Below, one piece after another: positions 16,263 to 23,954 of a DNA stretch of 64,000 bases. The notes under the pieces are model-generated. The model was not told the origin of the DNA and did no database searches. It was given only the letters and a program-made list of their open reading frames with translations. The stretch's first letter is position 1; every line of letters starts with the position of its first letter. The DNA comes from Geodermatophilus obscurus DSM 43160 (GTDB lineage Bacteria > Actinomycetota > Actinomycetes > Mycobacteriales > Geodermatophilaceae): NCBI RefSeq assembly GCF_000025345.1, contig NC_013757.1, forward strand, positions 1,736,001 through 1,800,000, in the 5' to 3' direction. Position numbers and translations under genes: made by a program.

Positions 16263-16305
16263 GAGCCTGGCTCGTCGACTGTTCCGAGGTCGACCAGCCA
16301 GGCTC
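16263..16305. terminator. 17-bp hairpin downstream of the lipoprotein gene
   Basis: GAGCCTGGCTCGTCGAC and GTCGACCAGCCAGGCTC pair over 17 bp with one mismatch and a 9-nt loop. The stem begins 12 bp past the stop of the minus-strand lipoprotein gene. A T-rich stretch lies on the plus-strand side, so it may also end transcripts from the left. Confidence 0.6.
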
Positions 16306-16316
16306 TCTTCGTCATC

Positions 16317-16868
16317 TCAGGACAAACCGGCGACTGCAGTCTCGTACTCAGCCGCCACCGACGGGGGCAGCTCGCCAGTGACACGGACGAGGATCGGGCC
16401 GGCCAGGTAGTGGTACTCGGTGCCAGCGATCGGGCCGAGGCTCTCCAGGGTCTCCTGGATGTAGTCCGACCGGACTCGCGCGTCGGCGCCGTCGGCGAAC
16501 ACCTCGATCGAGCCGCCACCCTCGTTGCCCGGCTCGGCCGGGTCGATCGGCACGCCCACGCGGCTGTCGGCGAACGCCACCTTGGACACGTACTGCCCCG
16601 GCCGCCCAATGAGGTCGTTCGCGTCGTTGGTCTCCGTGATCACCGCGCTGTCGGCGATGGGCAGCCCGGCGTCCTTCAGGTCGGCCAGTGCGGTTGCCGC
16701 GTCCATCGCCTGGTCAGTCGTGGACGGTCCGGCCGCGGTCGCGGACTCGGGTGCTGCGGCGCTCGTGCTGGACTCGGTGGCCTGGGCGGTCGCCTCCGCG
16801 GAGTCCCCGCCCCCGCAGCCGGCGGTGAGCGCCGCCGCCGCGATGGTCATGATGATCGTCGTGCGCAT
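16317..16868 (-). CDS. Putative lipoprotein of unknown function
   Basis: A 183-residue exported protein. MRTTIIMTIAAAALTAGC is a signal peptide with lipobox LTAGC (lipidated Cys18), followed by an Ala/Ser/Thr-rich linker and a soluble domain of about 130 residues (QAMDAATALADLKDAGLPIADSAV..., GQYVSKVAFADSR, YHYLAGPILVRVTGELPP). I do not recognise the domain. The frame is open upstream to 17048, but those residues are Arg-rich with no family features. It is divergent from csoR. Confidence 0.72.
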   Translation of the reverse strand: MRTTIIMTIAAAALTAGCGGGDSAEATAQATESSTSAAAPESATAAGPSTTDQAMDAATALADLKDAGLPIADSAVITETNDANDLIGRPGQYVSKVAFADSRVGVPIDPAEPGNEGGGSIEVFADGADARVRSDYIQETLESLGPIAGTEYHYLAGPILVRVTGELPPSVAAEYETAVAGLS

Positions 16869-17049
16869 GGAGGTGGGTATCGGCAGGCCGTCGGCAACTC
16901 CGGGTCGCTGATCCACGAGCGCGGCTCCCGCCTGAAACCGGGCTCGGTGATGCCTACCCGACCTCGAACACCGCCTCCTGCACCGGTCTCCGAGAGGTCG
17001 GAGAGGCTCCTTGCCGGACCCCACCCGCAGGCGTAACATCGGCTGCAAT

Positions 17050-17066
17050 ATACCCCTACCGGGTAC
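17050..17066. promoter_or_regulatory. CsoR-box-like operator
   Basis: TACCC (17051-17055) and GGGTA (17061-17065) form an inverted repeat with a 5-nt centre, the pattern of known CsoR operators (TACCC...GGGTA). It lies 33 bp before the csoR start and most likely mediates copper-dependent autoregulation of csoR, copZ and perhaps the co-directional genes beyond. Confidence 0.65.
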
Positions 17067-17098
17067 CCGATTCGGAGGACTGGAGCACGGGGGGTGAC

Positions 17099-17402
17099 AT
17101 GGGGACCACCGAGCAGGACGGTGCCCACGGCTACATCCACCGGAAGGACGACTACCTCAAGCGGCTGCGCCGCATCGAGGGTCAGGCCCGCGGGCTGCAG
17201 CGGATGGTCGAGGACGAGAAGTACTGCATCGACATCCTCACGCAGGTCTCGGCGATGACGAAGGCGCTGCAGTCGGTCGCCCTCGGCCTGGTCGAGGAGC
17301 ACCTGTCGCACTGCGTCGTCCAGGCCGCACAGGCCGGCGGGCGAGGCCGACGCGAAGGTCCGCGAGGCGTCCGAGGCCATCGCCCGCCTCGTCCGCTCCT
17401 GA
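17099..17402 (+). CDS. csoR: CsoR copper-sensing repressor, apparent +1 frameshift
   Basis: A DUF156/CsoR repressor that binds Cu(I) and releases DNA. YIHRKDDYLKRLRRIEGQARGL is the family start, and the Cu(I) ligands are visible as Cys in YCIDIL and His...Cys in EEHLSHC. After QAAQAGG the reading frame shifts: taking one G from the GGG tract at 17339-17341 restores the usual end EADAKVREASEAIARLVRS with stop at 17402 (about 100 residues). As given, the frame continues to 17479 with unrelated residues. The sensor core and metal site come before the shift. copZ follows 76 bp after 17402. The shift may be a sequencing error. Confidence 0.85.
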
Positions 17403-17478
17403 GCTGCGCCTCCAGGGCGAACCCGTCCTGGAGCACCGAGATGTCGACCAACGACCGCAGAAGTGGAAGGAACCCCTG

Positions 17479-17688
17479 ATGAGCACCGCCACCTACACAG
17501 TCGTCGGCATGACCTGCGGCCACTGCGTCAGCTCGCTGACCGAGGAGGTCAGCGCCGTCCCCGGGGTCACCGACGTCGACGTCGACCTGGCCAGCGGCGG
17601 CCTCACCGTCACCGGTGACGCTGAGGTCGACGACGCCGCCGTGCGCGCCGCCGTCGAGGAGGCCGGCTACCAGGTCGCCGGCGCCTGA
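17479..17688 (+). CDS. copZ: CopZ-like copper chaperone
   Basis: A 69-residue HMA-domain protein. GMTCGHCVSSL holds the Cu(I)-binding CxxC near residue 13-16, and the beta-alpha-beta-beta-alpha-beta pattern is complete (VPGVTDVDVDLASGGLTV, AAVEEAGYQV). AAGGAACCCC precedes the ATG. In most actinobacteria it would feed a CopA-type ATPase, but no P-type ATPase gene is present in this window; the next genes are a small hydrophobic protein and complex-I-like subunits. Confidence 0.93.
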   Translation: MSTATYTVVGMTCGHCVSSLTEEVSAVPGVTDVDVDLASGGLTVTGDAEVDDAAVRAAVEEAGYQVAGA

Positions 17689-17771
17689 CGACGATCCGTC
17701 CGGCTGCGGCTCCGCCGCGAGTGACGCCGCACCCGGACGGTCGCTCGGCGTCGGGCGCGCACTGGGGAGGG

Positions 17772-18074
17772 ATGTCCATGAGCTCCACAGTGCGGATCGG
17801 GACCCACCTCGTCGGCCTCGGGATCGTCTTCGCAGCTGCCCTGGGCATCGGCAACGCGGTCGAACCGGTCGGTCCCGCCGCTGGCCGGACACAGCCGGCC
17901 GTGACCACTGGCGGACGCCGGGGAGCCGGTCGGCGCTCCGTCGAGCAGGAGCGCGGGGGAGTGAGGCGCGGCGGCGCCGTTCCGAGGTCCGAGTGGGCCG
18001 GAGCTGCGTCGCCACGCCGATTCGTGCACCCACCTCCCGGGCACGACACGGACGCTCCCGGCGTCCATCGCTGA
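17772..18074 (+). CDS. Small membrane-anchored protein, probably degraded
   Basis: A 100-residue frame with one clear hydrophobic segment, IGTHLVGLGIVFAAALGIGNAV (residues about 9-30), followed by a Gly/Arg-rich tail with poor third-position GC. GGGGAGGG is well placed before the ATG at 17772. The N-terminus resembles the anchored start of copper-cluster proteins that usually continue into a His-rich periplasmic domain (as far as I recall), so the tail may be a decayed or frameshifted remainder. Placed 83 bp after copZ and 41 bp before nuoA. Confidence 0.5.
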   Translation: MSMSSTVRIGTHLVGLGIVFAAALGIGNAVEPVGPAAGRTQPAVTTGGRRGAGRRSVEQERGGVRRGGAVPRSEWAGAASPRRFVHPPPGHDTDAPGVHR

Positions 18075-18115
18075 GCCCCGCAGCGGATCCGACCCAGGGC
18101 CGGAGAGGAGCCACC

Positions 18116-18457
18116 GTGGTCACCGCACTGTCCCTGCTGGCGCTGACCTGCACGTTGGTCATCACGCTCCACGCCGCGTCGTTCTTCCTCACGCGGTTCC
18201 GCCAGCCGGCGCTCGTCCTGCCGTTCGAGTCCGGGATGCCCCCGCAGCAGCACGCGGTCTCGCGGTACCACGCCCGCTGGTACGCCGTGACGATCCTCTT
18301 CCTCGCCTTCGACATGGAGATGATCTTCATGTACCCGTGGGCGGTCGTCGTGGCGGAGATGGGTGTCAGCGCCGTCGCCGAGATGTTCGGCTTCCTGGCC
18401 GTCCTCGTGGTGGGTGTCGTGTACGTGTGGCGTGAGGGAGCGCTGCGATGGACGTGA
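18116..18457 (+). CDS. nuoA: NuoA-like subunit of a complex-I-like membrane module
   Basis: A 113-residue protein with three predicted membrane helices. The family signature is plain: LPFESGMPPQQHA (in place of YECG.P), RWYAVTILFLAFDMEMIFMYPWAV with the acidic residues of helix 2, and a third helix FGFLAVLVVGVVYVWR. GTG at 18116 is preceded by GGAGAGGAG. In complex I this subunit contacts the quinone-site loop region. It overlaps the next gene by 10 nt, which implies coupled translation with the His/Met-rich NuoB-like protein. Confidence 0.85.
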   Translation: MVTALSLLALTCTLVITLHAASFFLTRFRQPALVLPFESGMPPQQHAVSRYHARWYAVTILFLAFDMEMIFMYPWAVVVAEMGVSAVAEMFGFLAVLVVGVVYVWREGALRWT

Positions 18458-20208
18458 TCGGGCGAGTGCGGCGGTGGGCCTGGTCCCGGCCGCGGGTCCT
18501 GCTGGTGGACGCGCCGGGCGCCGACCTCCTGAGGTGGGCGGTCGAGGCGGAACTCGACCGCAGAGGCTGGGGCCACGCGTCCGCACCGGCGGAGACGGAT
18601 CTGCTCCTGGTGCTCGGCACGCCCGGCGAGGACCTGGCGCGTGCCATCGACGTCGTCTGGTCGCAGGTCCCCGAGCCGCGGCACAGGTCCGGCGTCGGTT
18701 CCGGTGCCCATGTCGCCCAGGTACTCGACACAGCACGTGACGCACTGCTGGAGACAGCCACGGGTGCGGGGCTCGACGAGCAGAGGCGTCCCTCGCCGGC
18801 GACCCTGCTCGGGGGGGCCGGTAACGAGGAGGACGACGGCCACGCCGGGATGGGCCACGAAGGTCAGGTCGGCATGGGGCACGACGGCCACGAGGGCATG
18901 GACCACACGGAACAGGCTGACGTGGTCCACACCGTCCATGCCGGCACGGACCGACCGGACCACGGCGGCGCCGAGCACACCGGTCACGAGCACGGCCACC
19001 ACCGTGAGCACGGCGACGCCGAGGAGCCCGGGCACGAAGGTGACGAGCACGTCGGCCACGGAGGCATGGAGCACAGCCACACCGACGATGCCGACCCCGA
19101 AGGGCCGAGCCATGGCGGGTACACCGACCACGGCGGTGCCGATCACGGCGGGCAGGCCGCCCTGGAGCAGGGCGGACACGCCGGCACGGAGCACGAGGGT
19201 CACGAGGCCGGACCCCGTCGCCGCGAGGTCCCTGAGGGCGCCGGGCAGGAGGGGCTGCACCACGGCGGCGCGGATCGTCCCCCGCACACAGATGTGGGCC
19301 GTGCCGCCCCCGCCGAGACGGACCACGGCGGCCACGCAGGGATGGGCCACGGCGGGCACGCGGGGATGGACCATGGCGGCCACGCCGGCATGGGCCACGG
19401 CGGCCACGCGGCGATGGACCACGGTGACCATGCCGGCATGGGGCACGGCGGCCACGCCGGCATGGGCCACGGCGGGCACGGCGGCATGGACCACGGGAGC
19501 ATGGAGGTGGCCGGGCTACCCATGGCCGACACGGCCCCCGACCGTGACGGTCTCCAGCTGGACGCCCTGGCGGTGGCTCTGGGACCGGTACTCCCCGGCT
19601 GGCCCACGGGTCTCCTGCTACGCGGGAAGCTGCAGGGCGACGTCCTGACCGACGTCTCGCTCTCCTGGGTCGACGCCGCGCACCCCGTCGCCGCACACCG
19701 CGTCGATGGACACCCCGTCGATGGACACCCCGTCGATGGGCACCACGGCGACGGCGGGACCGCGAGGCTGGAGGCGCTGGACCACCTCGCCCGGTTCTTG
19801 GACGTGGCCGGCTGGCCGGTGGCCGCGCGGGACGCTCGACGAGCACGGAATGGCCTCCGCGACGCGGACCCGGACCGGGTGGACGCCGGGCGCCGCCGCG
19901 CCGTGCAACTGGCGCACCGGGTCCGCCGCTCGCGGACGCTGGCCTGGTCGGTCCGAGGGATCGGCGCGGTGGAGCCGACCGGCGCGCAGCCGTTCCGCGG
20001 CGACGTCCTGGACCGGGTGCGGTGGTGGTGCGAGCTCGCCGCCGGTGCCGAACCCCCGGTGGATGCGCTCCCCGAGCTGCCGCTGGAGCGCGTGGCCGAG
20101 CTGCTGGAGGGAGCCGAACTGGCAGCCGCCCGGCTCGTCGTGGCCAGCCTGCGGCTGACCCGGCAGGAGACCGCGACACCGGTGGCGGCCGATGTCCGGA
20201 CCGGGTGA
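18448..20208 (+). CDS. NuoB-like protein with large His/Gly/Met repeat domain
   Basis: A 586-residue protein in the place of nuoB-C-D. Residues 1-100 resemble the end of NuoB (AETDLLLVLGTPGEDLARAIDVVWSQVPEPR against the usual ADLMIVAG...IYDQMPEPKW), but all four N2-cluster cysteines are absent. Residues 131-351 are a low-complexity region dominated by His, Gly, Asp, Glu and Met, ending in about nine 7-residue units of the form HGGHAGM. A short HPVDG repeat follows at about 412-432. Residues 360-586 form an unrecognised domain with SLSWVDA, LDHLARFLDVAGWP and ELLEGAELAAARLVV; it holds the only cysteine. No membrane segment or signal peptide is seen. His/Met repeats of this kind bind Cu(I)/Cu(II) in other proteins, and csoR and copZ lie just upstream. 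Its role is inferred, not known. Confidence 0.7.
   Translation: MDVIGRVRRWAWSRPRVLLVDAPGADLLRWAVEAELDRRGWGHASAPAETDLLLVLGTPGEDLARAIDVVWSQVPEPRHRSGVGSGAHVAQVLDTARDALLETATGAGLDEQRRPSPATLLGGAGNEEDDGHAGMGHEGQVGMGHDGHEGMDHTEQADVVHTVHAGTDRPDHGGAEHTGHEHGHHREHGDAEEPGHEGDEHVGHGGMEHSHTDDADPEGPSHGGYTDHGGADHGGQAALEQGGHAGTEHEGHEAGPRRREVPEGAGQEGLHHGGADRPPHTDVGRAAPAETDHGGHAGMGHGGHAGMDHGGHAGMGHGGHAAMDHGDHAGMGHGGHAGMGHGGHGGMDHGSMEVAGLPMADTAPDRDGLQLDALAVALGPVLPGWPTGLLLRGKLQGDVLTDVSLSWVDAAHPVAAHRVDGHPVDGHPVDGHHGDGGTARLEALDHLARFLDVAGWPVAARDARRARNGLRDADPDRVDAGRRRAVQLAHRVRRSRTLAWSVRGIGAVEPTGAQPFRGDVLDRVRWWCELAAGAEPPVDALPELPLERVAELLEGAELAAARLVVASLRLTRQETATPVAADVRTG
19318..19500 (+). repeat. 21-bp tandem repeats coding for HGGHAGM units
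   Basis: About nine imperfect units of 21 bp (core CACGGCGGCCACGCCGGCAT) lie in frame in the NuoB-like gene. Variation is mostly synonymous or swaps Gly/Asp at the same place, so the peptide pattern seems to be kept by selection while the DNA drifts. Length variation between strains would be expected. Confidence 0.85.
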
Positions 20209-21148
20209 GTCCGCGGTGACCTCGGCTGCGGCCTGGGGGACGTGGCCGGCCGTCCTCGCTGTGCTGGTCGTCGGCCTGGCGCTGGGGGTGCTCGTCGCCG
20301 CCGTCGACCGCGCTGTCCTGTCCGGCAGCCGCGCCGGGGCCGGCGTCGAGGTGCTGCGGTCGGGGACGCGGCTGTTGACCGAGCAGCGGCGGACCACGCT
20401 GGCTCCGGATCCCCTGCTCTGGCGGCTGGGAACCGCGTCGGTACCGGTCCTGGCGCTGCTGTCACTGGCCGTCGTGCCGATCGGCGGGCGCACGCTGCTG
20501 TCGACCAGCGCCGACCTCGTCTGGTTCAACGCCATGGAGGCGATCCTGTGGGCGGCCGTCTGGCTGGTCGGCTGGGGCCCGAACGCCGTCCACGCACTGA
20601 CCGGTGGGTACCGGTTCCTCATCCAGGGCCTGTCCTACGAGCTGCCGTTGATGTTCGCGCTCATCACCGTCGGGTTGGGCGCCCAGTCGCTGCGGACCGC
20701 GGACGTGGTCGCCGCCCAGGACGACCTGTGGTTCGTGGTGACGATGCCGGTCGCCTTCGTCGTCTTTCTCGTCAGCGCCGCGGCGTTCGCGTTCTGGGGC
20801 CCGTTCGCCGCACCCGCCGGGCCGGACATCGCCGGCGGGGTCCTCTCGGAGCTGTCCGGGGTCGAACGGCTGCTGCTGGATCTGGGCCGGGCGGTCTTCC
20901 TGGGCGCGTCGGCGGCGATGGCCGCGGCACTGTTCCTCGGTGGGGACGCCGGCCCGTGGTTGCCGGGGCCGCTCTGGGAGCTGCTGAAGACCGCCGGCGT
21001 GGTGGTCCTGCTCGTCGTGGTCGGACGCCGGATCCCGCTCATCCGGCCCGACCGCTTCGTCGAGGTCGGCTGGATGGTCCTCATCCCCGCCACCCTGCTG
21101 CAGGCCCTCGTCGTGGCCGTCCTCGTGCTGACCGGCTTCTACGCCTGA
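20192..21148 (+). CDS. nuoH: NuoH-like subunit, divergent quinone-site region
   Basis: A 318-residue membrane protein with about eight hydrophobic helices. NuoH identity is shown by the order of segments and by GYRFLIQGLSYELPLMFALITVG and the VGWMVLIPATLLQALVVA ending (as in NuoH W..L.P..L). The quinone-site motif GPNR.G expected after the first helix is replaced by GTRLLTEQRRTTLAPDPLLW, and the Glu-rich ESELVAGF/EYSG loop is reduced to LSELSGVERLL. These losses suggest no ordinary quinone chemistry. The ATG at 20192 overlaps the previous gene by 17 nt; a GTG at 20216 is an alternative. Confidence 0.8.
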   Translation: MSGPGESAVTSAAAWGTWPAVLAVLVVGLALGVLVAAVDRAVLSGSRAGAGVEVLRSGTRLLTEQRRTTLAPDPLLWRLGTASVPVLALLSLAVVPIGGRTLLSTSADLVWFNAMEAILWAAVWLVGWGPNAVHALTGGYRFLIQGLSYELPLMFALITVGLGAQSLRTADVVAAQDDLWFVVTMPVAFVVFLVSAAAFAFWGPFAAPAGPDIAGGVLSELSGVERLLLDLGRAVFLGASAAMAAALFLGGDAGPWLPGPLWELLKTAGVVVLLVVVGRRIPLIRPDRFVEVGWMVLIPATLLQALVVAVLVLTGFYA

Positions 21149-21181
21149 TGGGCGGCGTCCGTTGCTGACGAAGGGAGAAGC

Positions 21182-21763
21182 GTGCTGACCGACCTCTCCG
21201 GCTGGGCGGTGGCGGCGGTGATCGCGCTCGGCGGCCTGTCCGTCGTCGCCGGGATCGCAGTGTTCGTCGTGGACTCCATGGCCCGGGCGACGTTCGCGCT
21301 GCTCGCGTCGTTCCTCGCCGTCACCGGCGTCCTCGTCGCCTTCGACCTGCCCTACCTGGCGTTCGTGACCGCGCTGATGATGACGATCGAGATGGCCGTC
21401 ATGGCCGTCTTCATGATCATGTTCATGATGAACCCGGCCGGCCTGATGCCGATGACCATGGTGCACAACGCACGCGGGTCGGCCGTCCTGGGCGCCGGTG
21501 TCTTCGCCGTGCTCACCGTGGGTGTCTGGACGATCGACTGGCCCACCCGACGGGGCGAGCTGCCGGCCGACAGCACCATGCAGCTCGGCGAGGCCATCAT
21601 GGGCAGCCACATGCTGGTCATGCTGGTGATCGGCGTGGGCCTGTTCGCCACGATCGTCTCCGGCACGGTGCTGGCCACCGCCCGCGGCCGCTACGACCGG
21701 TTCGGTGCCGAGCTGGACGCGCCCCGCCCGGACGACCCCGTGCCGGGAGGGCTGCCGCGATGA
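21182..21763 (+). CDS. nuoJ: NuoJ-like subunit
   Basis: A 193-residue membrane protein with five predicted helices. The conserved core VVDSMARATFALLASFLAVTGVLVAFDLPYLAFV corresponds to the NuoJ pattern in which helix 3 normally has a pi-bulge and a Tyr/Asp-rich turn; the Met-rich segment AVMAVFMIMFMMNPAGLMPMTM is unusually methionine-dense (9 Met in 24 residues). GTG start with AAGGGAGAAG before it. Its stop overlaps the nuoK start by 4 nt. Confidence 0.84.
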   Translation: MLTDLSGWAVAAVIALGGLSVVAGIAVFVVDSMARATFALLASFLAVTGVLVAFDLPYLAFVTALMMTIEMAVMAVFMIMFMMNPAGLMPMTMVHNARGSAVLGAGVFAVLTVGVWTIDWPTRRGELPADSTMQLGEAIMGSHMLVMLVIGVGLFATIVSGTVLATARGRYDRFGAELDAPRPDDPVPGGLPR

Positions 21764-22077
21764 CCGCCGAGCTGGTTCTGCAGGTCGTCCTCACCGTCGC
21801 TGCCGCCCTGATCGGTGTGGGCGTGTTCGGTGCGCTGTCCCAGCAGTCGATCGTGATGATCATGATGGGGCTGGAGCTCGCGCTCAACGGCGTGCTCCTC
21901 GGCGGCGCGGCCGCCTGGTACTTCCTGGCTCCCGAGGTCCCGGACGGGCAGCTGGTCGTCGTCGTGGCCCTGGTGGTCATGGCGGTGGAGATGGCCATGG
22001 GCTTCGCGGCCACCATCGCGATCTACCGGGCCCGCCAGGTGGACATGGTCGACATGGCCACGGACCTGCAGGGATGA
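21760..22077 (+). CDS. nuoK: NuoK-like subunit
   Basis: A 105-residue protein with three membrane helices. Both proton-path glutamates of NuoK are kept: MGLELALNGVLL (Glu36 equivalent) and VVMAVEMAMGFAATI (Glu72 equivalent). A Met-rich patch (VMIIMMG-like: IVMIMMGLE) precedes the first. The start overlaps nuoJ and the end overlaps nuoL, so translation of J, K and L is coupled. Confidence 0.9.
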   Translation: MTAELVLQVVLTVAAALIGVGVFGALSQQSIVMIMMGLELALNGVLLGGAAAWYFLAPEVPDGQLVVVVALVVMAVEMAMGFAATIAIYRARQVDMVDMATDLQG

Positions 22078-23954
22078 ACGGAACGACGACGGCCGACGGC
22101 GCCCTTCTCGGCCTCCTGGTGCTCGTGCCGGCCCTGGTCGGCGTGGTCCTCCTGGTCACCGGCCGGCGGGCCGACCGAGCGGCCGGGACCCTCGCCGTGC
22201 TCACGACCGTGGCCGCGCTGGTGCTGGCGGCGGTGGTCGCCGGGACGCGCCCGAAGCTGTCCGTGCCGTTCCTCGGCATCGTGCCGGGCGGGGACCTGCG
22301 GCTCGCGGTGGACGGACTGTCGGCGGTCCTGGTGGTCCTCGTCGCGGCCGTCGGGCTGCTGACCACGGTGTTCGCCGCGGTCGACCTGCCCGCGGACGCA
22401 GCCCGGGCTCGGTTCTTCGGCTACTTCCTGCTGTTCATCGCGGCCATGCTGGCGACCGTCAGCGCCACTACCGTGCCCGCACTCCTGCTCGCCTGGGAGC
22501 TGATGGGCGCGACCTCGTACGCGCTGATCGGCTACCGCTGGCAGGACCCGGGCAAACTCAACGCGGGCACCCGGGCGTTCGTCACCACCCGCGCCGGCGA
22601 CCTCGGGCTCTACATCGCGGCAGGAGCGGCACTGGCCGGGACCGGGGGCCTCGTGCTCGCCGACCTGCCCGGTGCAGACGGCGGCTGGGCCGATCTCGCC
22701 GCGGCCGGGATCCTCGCCGCGGCGCTGGGCAAGTCCGCGCAGCTGCCCTTCTCGGCGTGGCTCTCCGGCGCGATGCAGGGGCCCAGCCCGGTCAGCGCCC
22801 TCCTGCACTCGGCCACCATGGTCGCCGCGGGCGGGTACCTGCTGCTGCGCACCCAGCCGTTGCTGGAGGCGACCGGCTGGGCTGCGGCGACGGCGGCCTG
22901 GGTCGGCGCCCTGACCGCGCTCGTGCTCGGCGCGGTGGCCGTCGCCCAGCGCGACCTCAAGCAGTTGCTGGCCGCGAGCACCGCGGCCCAGATCGGTTTC
23001 GTCGTGCTCGCCGCCGGAGTCGGGGCGACCGCCGGTGGCACCGCGCAGCTCGTGGCCCACGCCGCGGTCAAGGCCGGGTTGTTCGTGGCCGCCGGCGCCT
23101 GGCTCACCGCGCTGGGCACCAAGCAGCTCGCCGGGCTGCGCGGCGCCGCGCGCCGCTCCCCGGGCGTCGGAGCCGCGGCCACCGTGGCCGGGCTGGCGCT
23201 GGCCGGGGTCCCGCCGCTGTCGCTGTGGGCGACCAAGGACGAGGTGCTCGCCGGGGTCGACGGCGCCGCGCTGCGGATCGTGGGCCTGGCCGCCGCGGTG
23301 CTCTCCGCGGTCTACGCCGGACGGATGCTGGCCGTCGTCCTCGCCCGCCGGGCGGGGGAGGAACACCTCGACGAGGAGGAGGCGGGCACCCGTCGGGTGC
23401 CCGCCGCCGGCACCGGTGTCGCCGCCGTGCTGGCGGTCTTCGCGGCCGGCCTGGGGGTGCTGGCGCTGCCGGCGGTGCTCGAGCCGGTCGAGGTCCTGCT
23501 GGGGGCGGAGGGAGAACCGTCCCCGACCCTCGCCGAGCTGGCCCTCTCCGGTGGGCTGGCGGTGGTCGCGCTGGTCGGCACCGTCGTGTCCACCCGCCGC
23601 CGGCCCGGTGCCGTCCAGGCACTCGAGCGCAGCCCGCTGGGCGGCTGGGCGGGGCTGGGCACGCTGCTGTCCCCGCGGCCGGCCCTGGCCGCCGCCCGTG
23701 TCCTGGCCACGGTCGATGACCGGGTCATCGACCGTGCGGTGGAGGGCGTCGCGGTGGGGGCCCGGCGGCTGGCCGGGGTTCTCTCCCGCGCCGACGGATC
23801 CGTCGTGGACGGCGCCGTGCGGGGGCTGGCCCGCGCCACCCGGCGCGCCGGTGCCGCTGCTCGTCGTCCGCAGACCGGGCTGCTGCACCAGTACTACGCC
23901 CAGGCCGTCGCCGGTCTGGCTCTCCTGCTCGCCCTCCTGCTGCTGGTGAGGTGA
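22074..23954 (+). CDS. nuoL: NuoL-like antiporter subunit
   Basis: A 626-residue protein with about 15 membrane helices. The Mrp-antiporter core has the helix-5 Glu in LLLAWELMGATSYALIGY, the helix-7 Lys in ALGKSAQLPFSAWLSGAMQG with PSPVSALLHSATMVAAGGYL, a Lys in AHAAVKAGLFVAAGA, and SLWATKDEVLAG. A C-terminal tail (residues about 480-600) contains two repeated amphipathic stretches (RVIDRAVEGVAVGARRLAG, SVVDGAVRGLARATRRAG) in place of the usual lateral helix, then a last membrane helix. The start is within 4 nt of the nuoK stop. All key charged residues for proton transfer are present. Confidence 0.9.
   Translation: MNGTTTADGALLGLLVLVPALVGVVLLVTGRRADRAAGTLAVLTTVAALVLAAVVAGTRPKLSVPFLGIVPGGDLRLAVDGLSAVLVVLVAAVGLLTTVFAAVDLPADAARARFFGYFLLFIAAMLATVSATTVPALLLAWELMGATSYALIGYRWQDPGKLNAGTRAFVTTRAGDLGLYIAAGAALAGTGGLVLADLPGADGGWADLAAAGILAAALGKSAQLPFSAWLSGAMQGPSPVSALLHSATMVAAGGYLLLRTQPLLEATGWAAATAAWVGALTALVLGAVAVAQRDLKQLLAASTAAQIGFVVLAAGVGATAGGTAQLVAHAAVKAGLFVAAGAWLTALGTKQLAGLRGAARRSPGVGAAATVAGLALAGVPPLSLWATKDEVLAGVDGAALRIVGLAAAVLSAVYAGRMLAVVLARRAGEEHLDEEEAGTRRVPAAGTGVAAVLAVFAAGLGVLALPAVLEPVEVLLGAEGEPSPTLAELALSGGLAVVALVGTVVSTRRRPGAVQALERSPLGGWAGLGTLLSPRPALAAARVLATVDDRVIDRAVEGVAVGARRLAGVLSRADGSVVDGAVRGLARATRRAGAAARRPQTGLLHQYYAQAVAGLALLLALLLLVR

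Noticed and set aside
19318..19500. CRISPR-like array
   Set aside because: The 21-bp units are contiguous, have no spacers and lie in frame within a protein gene.
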